Source: Strigamia acuminata (taxonomy: Eukaryota; Arthropoda; Chilopoda; Geophilomorpha; Linotaeniidae). Taken from it: 64,000 nt of DNA. The notes under the pieces are model-generated. The model was not told where the DNA came from, ran no database searches, and saw only the letters and a list, made by a program, of their open reading frames with translations. Below, one piece after another: positions 55,445 through 64,000 of this stretch; position 1 is the first letter of the stretch, and every line of letters starts with the position of its first letter. The stretch spans positions 10,398,517 through 10,462,516 of the forward strand of contig OX442318.1 of NCBI GenBank assembly GCA_949358305.1, written 5' to 3'. Both the position numbers and the translations under genes were made by a program.

Positions 55445-58427
55445 ATGGCAATAAACACTGCGCATTACAACGGTGGGATATTAATCTTTTCGGGCGAATA
55501 GTGAGTATAAAAAAGGCCGAAAAACGTGTCGAATGATGGTTGATACGTCTAAGCCTAGTTTCGATTTCAAATGTCATTTTTTCCCGTTTTGACAGCATTT
55601 TACTCTACTGCGATTGCGTCGAGATGAAATTCGAGGAAGTGAACAAGGACGAGCGATTTATTGGATGTAAACGTGGCCGGCTTTACCTCACTTCGCACAG
55701 GGCATGTGACGTGATGAGTCATTGCGAACGATGATGTAATTGTTGTTTATTTGCTTGGTTTTGCAGATGGTTTTTAATAGTTTGAACCCGTGCGACAAGA
55801 TGCAGTCGTTGACATTCCCGTTTTTCCAGCTGTCAAATGTGAGTTTAGAGCAGCCGGCGTTCGGTTGCAATTACATCAAAGGGAGGCTGAAGAGTCAGCC
55901 GAATACGGTCGATATGCATATTGGTAATTTTTTGGGTTTTTGGTTCGGTGTTTGAGGAATTGATTTGTTTAGTTGATTTTTGTTTTTTGGGTTTTGTAGA
56001 ATCGTGGGTCGGCGCTGCCAAGTTTCGCATCTTTTTCCGCAGCGGTGGAGCGATTGATTTCGGAATGGCCATGTTGCAGGCTGCCAAAATGGGTAATTGA
56101 TGTTAATTTTGCAGCAAAATATACATAATTGATGAATTTTGCAGCAAAAAATACATAATTGATGAATTTTGCAGCAAAAAATACATAATTGATGAATTTT
56201 GCAGCAAAAAATACATAATTGATGAATTTTGCAGCAAAAAATACATAATTGATGAATTTTGCAGCAAAAAATACATAATTGATGAATTTTGCAGCAAAAA
56301 ATACATAATTGATGAATTTTGCAGCAAAAAATACATAATTGATGAATTTTTGCTGTCTAAAATGTCAAATTTTTGATCTAAAATTTTAATTTTTGATCTA
56401 AAACATCAATTTTTGGGCTTAAAAAGTTGAAAATTGGGCTTAAATAATTCAAATGTAACCTAAATAGGTCAAATTTTGGTGTAAAAGGTCAAATTATGGT
56501 CTAAAAAGGCCAAATTTTGCTCTAAAAAAAGCCATACTTAGTTCTAAAAGGTGCATTCATACGTCAAAATGCAAAAATTCTAAGCACTTGCACGTAGAAA
56601 TGACTAATTGAGGTTTTGAAATAATTGCAGCTTCGCAAAACGTGAGTCGGGAACCGCCGCCGCCCTACGTTCCACCAATCCAACCGTTCTACCAAGCGCC
56701 GCACGAAGCGTACATGCCTCCGCAAGGAACCTTCGGTTTAGTCCTTCCCACGCACGTTTTCCCAACTTATCCAGCGTGTAACGCCGTGTTTACGACCGCT
56801 CAACCGCCACCATATCCCGGCGTGTGTACCAATCCCCCAACCCCGTACGGCCCGGTTCCGCCAACCATACGACACATGAACGCGCCGCACATGCATCCTG
56901 TCCAGCACCAGCATTGTCATTCGTATCAAGTGAGCTGCGCCGGCGCGGATTCCCCGCAACCGTCGGCGCCTAGCAACGGTAAATGACGAGATTGTTTTCG
57001 GGAAGGAGTGTTAGCGATCTAAGGGAGGATTTTGTTTGTCGTAGATGCGAAAGCGCGAGAAGCCGCTGGCTCGCAAGAGGCCTACTACAATCCTAGTAAT
57101 CCACATATGGCTTATGTTCCACCGCAAGCACCACCGTACACTCAACAGCAGTACCCAAATGTAGGACAGTATGCTAATTAGAGTGTTTAGTCAAGTACAA
57201 GTTAAAGGTTTTAAAGGGGTAAATATAAATTCAATTGCAAAGTGAAAAATTGGATTTTTGCAATTTTTCACGTTCAAAATTGAATTTTTAAAAAATTGTT
57301 TGGTAAAAAATTGAATTTTTACGATTTTTGAAGTAACGAATTGAATTTTTCAAGTGAAAAGTTGAATTTTACAGGTAAAAAAAAATTTAATTTTTACAAT
57401 TTTTCAAGTAAAAAAATTTAATTTTTACAATTTTTCAAGTGAAAAAAATTTAATTTTTACAATTTTTCAAGTGAAAAAAATTTAATTTTTACAAATTTCA
57501 AGTTAAAATTGATTTTTTTTTATGATTTTTCAAGTAAAAAAATTGAATTTTTACAATTTTCAAGTTAAAATTGATTTTTTTTAATGATTTTTCTAGTAAA
57601 AAAATTAAATTTTTACAAATTTTTAAGTAAAAATATTCAATTTTTACAATTTTCAAGTTAAAATTGATTTTTTTTACAATTTTTCAAGTGAAAAAAATTT
57701 AATTTTTACAAATTTCAAGTTAAAATTGATTTTTTTTTATGATTTTTCAAGTAAAAAAATTGAATTTTTACAATTTTCAAGTTAAAATTGATTTTTTTTA
57801 ATGATTTTTCTAGTAAAAAAATTAAATTTTTACAAATTTTTAAGTAAAAATATTCAATTTTTACAATTTTCAAGTTAAAATTGATTTTTTTTACGATTTT
57901 TCAAGTAAAAAAATTTAATTTTTACGATTTTTCAAGTAAAAAAATTTAATTTTTACAATTTTTCAAGTAAAAAAATTTAATTTTTACGATTTTTCAAGTA
58001 AAAAAATTTAATTTTTACAATTTTTCAAGTAAAAAAATTTAATTTTTACGATTTTTCAAGTAAAAAAATTTAATTTTTACAATTTTTCAAGTAAAAAAAT
58101 TGAATTTTTACAATTTTTTAAGTAAAAATATTCAATTTTTACAATTTTACCGGTTAAAAAAATTGAATTTCTACATCTATTCAATTTAAAATTGATTTTT
58201 TTACGATTTTTTTAACTAAAAAATTTAATTTTTAAAGTAGGGTAAAATTAAAGTAAACAAAAAAATTAACCTTTAAAAATTTACGTCACAAATTTCTATG
58301 ATATTGGAGTTGATGTATTCTTCAGTGTGTTCTAGCAACTGCACGATTCCCAATGACTTTCAATGTTTTCATTCATTCGTAGGCCCAGCCACCATCTTAC
58401 GACGAAGCTACGAAAAAAATGCAGTGA
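55445..58427 (+). CDS. WBP2: WW-domain-binding protein 2, 7 exons, 306 aa
   Basis: Transcriptional co-activator/adaptor that binds WW-domain proteins (YAP, NEDD4 family) through PPxY motifs. Exons: 55445-55500, 55596-55701, 55767-55923, 56000-56092, 56631-56978, 57045-57160, 58383-58427 (921 nt). Seen: N-terminal GRAM-like domain (VEMKF..GCKRGRLYLTSHR..MVFNSL, FPFFQLSNVSLEQPAFGCNYIKG, WVGAAKFRIFFRSGGAIDFGMAMLQ), a long P/Y/H-rich middle with PPPPY, AYYNPSNPHMAYVPPQAPPY shared with vertebrate WBP2, and the tail AQPPSYDEATKKMQ with a PPSY motif. Human is 261 aa; the P-rich part is longer here. Intron 2: the family junction needs a GC donor at 55702; a GT at 55711 would add three residues in frame. 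Introns 4 and 6 are minisatellites. Confidence 0.92.
56104..56345. repeat. 30-bp minisatellite, WBP2 intron 4
   Basis: Eight essentially perfect copies of TGATGAATTTTGCAGCAAAA + AATACATAAT. Each unit contains TTTTGCAG, a potential decoy acceptor, ahead of the real one at 56630. Confidence 0.97.
57230..58225. repeat. ~31-bp A/T minisatellite, WBP2 intron 6
   Basis: About thirty units around TTTTACAATTTTTCAAGTAA + AAAAATTTAAT (31 bp), with higher-order duplication: a block of several units near 57470-57650 recurs near 57700-57890. Nearly pure A/T with alternating A and T tracts. Confidence 0.93.
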
Positions 58428-58882
58428 AACCAATTGATTTAAAAGGAATTTTATGGTTGATGTACAATATAAAATAAAAATCTATAATACTAATCAAGCT
58501 TAAATTAATACGAATTGTTTTCCAAGTCTTATTACTTTTCTAGTCAAGTGTTTTATTAACTAGATCTAACTATTCTGTTTTCTATGACGAATGCATTCCC
58601 TATTGTTCGCCCTTCATGTTTGTTGGCAACAGTTTCAAAAAAATTGTAAAATTATGGTTGCACGAATAAAATTTTACGCAGCAGTTGGTCAAAAATCTGT
58701 GTCCAATTTTTATTTCATCATTTCGTCATCAATCGTGAAAAAAGCCAAAATTGAAGCCGAAATTGAAGCCGAAATCGAGGCCGAAATGCATGGCGCTTCA
58801 TTTAGCACCATCTATTGAGAATAAATGAAACTCAAATCGGCCATTATACCGCATGGCACGAAAAAGCTAAAACTGAAGAAAA
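58428..58882. other. WBP2 3' UTR and short spacer
   Basis: AATAAAAATC poly(A)-type signal at about 58472-58481. A small run of a GAAGCCGAAATT 12-mer (58750-58790) precedes URB2. No gene seen. Confidence 0.6.
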
Positions 58883-61800
58883 ATGACTATAATCGCGTCG
58901 ACAGAGTGGAAAAGCTATTTTAACTCCGAAAATACATCAAACTCCGAACAGGTAATGCTTTAGAATGTAATATTAATGCAAAAAATAACGGAGAAATATT
59001 TTTTTTCGCAGTTACACGATTTATTTTCAAATTACTACAAAAAACGACAAATTCCCGACTTGATTTCGTCGTTTGTGACATTTTTAAACGACGATTCGGC
59101 ATCTGCGGACGTGAAACAATTACCTACAGATGTGTTGGATAAGTATGTTCATTTAAAATATTAATATTTCCAACTTGTGGTGATTATTTTCGATTTTTTT
59201 TCTCGTTTTTCAGATTCGCTTTGTATTGCCAGGATTTACAACCGACGCAATCGGTCAAATTATGGAAACTTTTGGTGACAAATATCGCGCAAATATTGCC
59301 AAATTCGAACGGACAACATGTGCTGCCAATTTACATCGATTTGTTGACGCGTTTAATGATGAACACGAAATTTTTCGACCACAACATTTCGCATTTTGAA
59401 GAATTGATCGAACAGTTTCCCCAACTTTGCGTCGCCGAATTGTTAAACTTTTGTTTAGAAAATGGTGGAAATGTTAGAAAAAACCGTTTATTTTGAGTTT
59501 TGGTTTACAAATTAACGTTTTGTTTTTATTTTTGTTCTTCTTTTGACAGAATTTATCAATTTTGTCGTCGACTTTGGTGTTGTGTCACGTTTTTGGCGAA
59601 ATATCGATGTTTTTGGAACAATATTTTGACGTTAATAGCAAGCGTGAAGTGGATTTGGATTCGCACGGCTGGAATTTAAATCACGTTCATTCGTATTTCA
59701 ACGAATGGAAGGAAATTTATTCGATCGTGAAAGACGATAACGAGTGCAGATATTATTATGTATGCTTTTATTTCAATTTGATTAACGTTTTAGTGATTTT
59801 CTTTTAATCCATATTTTTTTTTTTGTAATAGGCTTTGTTGATTTTACAAAATATCCGTTCGTTGGATTTCGGTAAAAACGAAAATCACCGAGAATTGATT
59901 GAAAATTCAGCGAAATTATTGTACAAATTGGGAAAAAAATTCATCCGGGTAAGAAAATTCGATTTTCATGTCTAAAATAATCTATTTAACACGTAATTTT
60001 CGTAATATTTCAGGAAACCGACCGAAATCGAAGTATTTGGTTATTAATTTTAAACAATCTGCCTTTATTGATTAAATACTGGAACAACGACATCATAATG
60101 AAGTTTTGTCGACTCATTTTGGACGAAAATGAGTAATTTAACTAATTCTTATCGACTAAAAATCCGAATTTCGTTAAAAAAATGACTTATTTTCCACAGG
60201 AAAATCACCAACGCCGAAAATTTATTCGAAAAAATGGTATTTTTCGATTCTAAGCGATTGCACACGCCATTCGTGACCATAATTTGGGAAAAAATATCGG
60301 TTTTGGTGCCACCAAATCAACCATTAATCGAGAAACTCTCTACATTCTTCCAAGACAATTCGGATTTCCAGTCCAACAGGTCTCTGTTCTTCCAACTGAA
60401 AAACGAACTCAAATACCACTTAGAAAACGACGACAAATTCGAACTAAACGACGAAAACCAACTGGAGAAAATATTCAAAGTAAACATCCGAATTTAAAAC
60501 ACAAAATTCCACCAACAATTTCAATTTGTTTTAGGTTTTTGCATTAGTTCCACTCACAAACCTGACCGAATTCAACCAAAAACGCTGCATAATCGGATAC
60601 ATCGCACTAATATCCAAATTGCACATGCGCAACGAGCAGAAGACATTTTGTTTCGAAGCAATCCTTCAAATTCTATCCAAACTACACGAGATTTTCTCTT
60701 TTTTGCCGATAGGAGTCATTCTAAAATGGCTGCTTCGAACCGACTTCGGTGAAATCTCGCACTTGAAGCTGGAATTAATCGAAATTTTATTGCTTCGAAG
60801 TTCCTCGTCGTTTCCCCACTGGAATAAACTCGACATTTTCTTCGAACATTTGAAAACCGTCGGCAAGACGAAAAACTGGACGAAAATGAGCGACTTGGAG
60901 AAAAACACACATTTAATTGTGTTTACAAGTTTACTCAAACGTCTAAAAACCGTAAAAAGAAAAAAATTAAATTCAAAATTTAAATAATTTATTTATTATT
61001 TATTTCCTTTTAGAATTTGCGTCAGGAAAAAACGAACTCTCAAGCGAAGGAGTTATATACGACGAACCAGACGGAATTTAGTCAAATCGTATTGAAATGT
61101 GCGAAAAATACGGATTTTGAAACTTGTCGACGGAACTGCGAGCCGCTTTTGAGGAGTTTAGGCTTAATCGGCTCGCAGACGGAAATGTTGGAGAGAAATC
61201 CCGAAATGAAGTCTGAATTTGAGAAAAGACTAAAAACGATTCTTCCGCCCGTTATAAATGCATTAATGACTTCCCAGGTGCAAATACACATTTTAGATCA
61301 AAAGTCGGACGTTTTTTTGATTAATTTTTGATTTATTTCAAGGATTTGGACGTAATTTCGTGTTTTAAGTTCTTCGTTTGTGCCGCCAAGTTCGGGAACG
61401 ATTTTCCAGACCTTTTAGACATTGTTTGGGGCAAGTTGAAGACTGTGTACTTCGGGTTGAGCGACCAAGACGAGGCTGTTGATGAAATTAGCAAAACCAT
61501 CACGAGTTGCCTCGTGTTGTGCGGGGGAAACGACGCGGAGAAAATCGTTTCCGATCTTCTCAAATTAACCGTAACGTTTGTTTGTTTTGTTTCAATTTTG
61601 GAATTCGATTAATTCTCGTTTATTTTCGATTTTAGATACTGAATTACGCGAGCGGGAACGATGCGGATTTGATCGTGTGTTTGAAATTGTGGGTTTTGGT
61701 TCCTTTCGGGATAAAAAACGAAGAAAAGGCGAAAATTTTCGGCCTGGCTGCCGAACAAGTGCGAAATTTCATCAATTTTGAGTCTTTTTCATGTTTAATT

Positions 61801-62751
61801 CATCCAAAATAACCATTTTGTTTCAGTTGTTGACCATTTTTCCGCAATTGGTGAGGAATTACGGAGGAAATTCGTACGACGAGATGTTGGTTTTGGTTAT
61901 GAAATTAACTGGATTCATTTTACGTCCCGAAAAAGTAAATTAATTCGACTCAAATAACAAAGTATTAATTTTTTTTTTGTTTTTAGTTGTTGAGGTTGAA
62001 TTTCTTTGTATTTCCGTTCCACATTTTCACCACCGTACTCGATCGGAAACTCGAATTGGACGATCCGCAACGTTTTGCCGACGTTTTCAACGGATTGTAC
62101 TCCATTTTGAACGCGTTTTTAGTAAATCACGGCGGATTAATAGCCCAAAAAATCCCGCTCATCGTCAAATGCATTAGCTATATCCTTTATAAACAACAAT
62201 TCAACTCCAAAACTTAAAAATGAATCAATTCTTTAATCAATTTCCACCTCTAACGCAGTTGTTGTTACGGAAAAGTGACGAAACGAACGTGAAATCGATG
62301 GTAAACGATTTACCAATACTAGAAAACTGCGCTATGAATCTAAATAGGTAAAATTCATTCTTCCAGTAATTTATTTTCCATTTATTTATCCATTTATTTG
62401 TTTATTTTGTAGGTTATTTTATCAATTTGCGAACAAGAAACTTGATTTTCAGAGAGTTGTGCATTATTTGCTGGCTGACTATGTGTCCGAGTTGGAAAGC
62501 ATAACCTTAAATCCATCAATTAAAGTAATTTTATTTTTATTTTTTAATGGTATATAATTTATCTTATTGTTTTGTTTTGTTAGGAAATTCTAAGGAATGG
62601 AATCTTCGCCGTTTTGGACCTGTGCGATCGGTTCGCCGTGACGGAGTTGCAGATGAATTTATCGGCGCCCAGCAGAGAGTTGTTCAACTACTTACACGAG
62701 GATTATTTGAAACACCACAAATTTAAAGTGAAAAATATACTCACGAGATAA
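58883..62751 (+). CDS. URB2: URB2-like (Npa2) ribosome-biogenesis protein, 16 exons, 965 aa
   Basis: Nucleolar HEAT-like protein of early 60S assembly. Exons: 58883-58951, 59012-59142, 59214-59472, 59550-59759, 59832-59948, 60014-60132, 60200-60479, 60535-60951, 61014-61277, 61343-61570, 61636-61758, 61827-61934, 61987-62179, 62248-62347, 62413-62524, 62584-62751 (2898 nt, frame intact). All-helical, leucine-rich sequence without other domains. The assignment rests on the C-terminus: HYLLADYVSELES, then GIFAVLDLCD, then LHEDYLKHHKFK, the URB2/Npa2 C-terminal domain pattern. It is shorter than human URB2 (about 1520 aa) and diverged. Intron 13 is AT-AC (see separate entry). Compact introns, no minisatellite. 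Confidence 0.75.
62180..62247 (+). other. U12-type AT-AC intron in URB2
   Basis: 68 nt beginning ATATCCTTT and ending TTTCCAC. A TTCTTTAAT branch-site-like motif lies at 62229-62237, its adenosine 11-12 nt before the end. There is no GT between 62165 and 62248. Splicing here joins ...KCIS to LTQLLLRKSDE in frame; using the AG at 62257-62258 instead gives an immediate stop. Confidence 0.85.
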
Positions 62752-62880
62752 TTTGTACACAAAATCGAATAAAAACACGAATTTTTACGAAAAATCTTTA
62801 TATTTTATTTTACATTTTTCAAACATTACAACCAATAAAATTCACGCAGTAGTCCCCAGTAGTCCCGCACCCAAAACAAA

Positions 62881-63793
62881 ATGGCGCTCTCGATGGCTGC
62901 ACGTTTTGCAGGTTATTTCCTCGCTATTAACCAACCAAACGAAACCAAAAACAATTTAATAAATTCTAAATTTCAGGCTTTCGTCGGGCCCCGACTCTAA
63001 GAAACTTTTCTCTACATTCAAACCACCGCCAAACAGAAATCCAACCCGCAACAACCCCGCAAAAGGATCTAAAATCAGGTTAACTCACCAAAAAACGTCA
63101 AAAAAAAACAAAAAAAACTAAACAAATTCCACTTTTATTCACCCAGAACCCGAAACCAACCATCTCCAACACCCAGATTTCTTCCTAGTCCACAAACTCT
63201 TCACCACCGAAGACTTATTCAACGCCAAAGTGCACTTAGGCCACAAAGAAGGCAGTTTAGACGAGCGCATGAAACAATTCATCTTCGGCAAACGTCTGGG
63301 ACAACTGATAATCGACTTGGACCAAACCGCCTACCACTTAAGACAGGCGCTAAACTTCACCGCACACATCGCCTACCGAGGCGGGATCGTTTTATTCGTG
63401 TCCCGGCACCAACAGACCGCTCTGACGGTCGAAAAAACGGCCGCGGAATGCGGCGAATACGCGCACACGCGCGAATGGGTCGACGGGACGTTCACGAACG
63501 TTAAATCCTTTTTTGGCGCCGTTACGCGCCTGCCCGACCTCATTATTGTCTTGCACACCCTACGGAACACGTTCGAGCAGCATCTAGTCGTTAGAGACTC
63601 GGCCAAAATGTTGATTCCGACGGTTGGCATCGTGGATACGAATTGTAACCCGAATTTGATCTCGTACCCGGTGCCGGGCAACGATGACACTCCGCAAGCG
63701 GTGGAGTTGTATTGCAGGCTGTTCAAGCAGGCGGTTTTGATGGGGAAAGAAAAGCGGAAGGAAATGGACGAGAAAGTCTCGGGTTTCGAGTGA
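62881..63793 (+). CDS. MRPS2: Mitochondrial small ribosomal subunit protein uS2m, 3 exons, 259 aa
   Basis: Component of the mitochondrial 28S subunit. Exons: 62881-62911, 62977-63078, 63147-63793 (780 nt). The N-terminus ([22 protein letters not shown]) is a typical mitochondrial presequence. Seen: uS2 core with [53 protein letters not shown], the [11 protein letters not shown] and [10 protein letters not shown] blocks, [25 protein letters not shown]. Human is 296 aa; the tail is shorter here. Starts 130 bp after the URB2 stop. AATTAAATAAACT poly(A)-type signal after the stop (about 63820). Confidence 0.95.
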
Positions 63794-64000
63794 TTTTTGT
63801 GTGTAAAAATGTATTTAGAGCGAATTAAATAAACTTTGTCATTTTTTATTTAATTTTTGAGTGTTTTAGTGACTAACACAATGTTTTCAACCAAAAGAAA
63901 TGCATTTATAGGCGGGAAAATAGGTTTTTATGAAGAAATAAATTCATTTTGAGCTGAAAAAATTGCTTTTTCACGAAAAACAATGGATTTGTCAGTGAAA

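Noticed and set aside
56103-56336. Minus-strand frame of repeated MYFLLQNSSI units
   Set aside because: A 30-bp intronic minisatellite of WBP2; no start context or downstream exon.

Overview
The window is animal nuclear DNA: spliced genes with many short introns (most bounded by GT...AG), CCAAT and TATA promoter elements, T-rich introns, miniature inverted-repeat elements and GC-richer exons. Gene content is metazoan (DYRK1A-like kinase, CHK1, H2A.X ending in SQEY, delta-COP, PX-SH3-RhoGAP, WBP2). Compact introns, a six-cysteine secreted peptide and abundant Tc1/mariner- and pogo-type debris suggest an invertebrate, perhaps an arthropod. I cannot place it further. Exon borders below were read by hand from splice sites, reading phase and family similarity; every multi-exon model given closes in frame.

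Layout: 3' end of a Q/N-rich gene (1-1230); three MITE-like elements; ABHD10 (minus) with a partial relic copy of itself, head-to-head with HMBS; fibrillarin; a DYRK1A/minibrain kinase (13.8-20.4 kb); an unresolved stretch (20.4-24.6 kb); an ARHGAP32/33-like PX-SH3-RhoGAP protein (24.6-35.2 kb); an uncharacterised nine-exon acidic protein (36.3-39.4 kb) converging on a tiny cystine-rich secreted peptide (minus); CHEK1; H2AX (minus) head-to-head with DPAGT1; ZNF511 (minus) head-to-head with ARCN1 (delta-COP); an intron-rich DDE-transposase-derived gene that has lost two catalytic aspartates; WBP2; URB2; MRPS2.

The genes are mostly housekeeping functions (heme synthesis, rRNA methylation and ribosome assembly, N-glycosylation, COPI transport, mitochondrial translation) plus DNA-damage signalling (CHEK1 beside H2AX, whose SQEY tail is a target of the related checkpoint kinases). 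HMBS, H2AX, DPAGT1, ARCN1, CHEK1 and an ARHGAP32 relative also lie together on human 11q23-24, so the window seems to keep an ancient linkage group.

Most noteworthy: (1) nearly every gene has one or more introns filled by a private AT-rich tandem repeat whose period is almost always about 21, 31 or 41 bp, i.e. two, three or four helical turns, with A/T tracts about 10 bp apart; (2) the domesticated-looking DDE gene; (3) a 68-nt U12-type AT-AC intron in URB2; (4) three GC-AG introns, two with an in-frame GT donor 9 or 15 nt downstream; (5) the unannotated knottin-like peptide gene.
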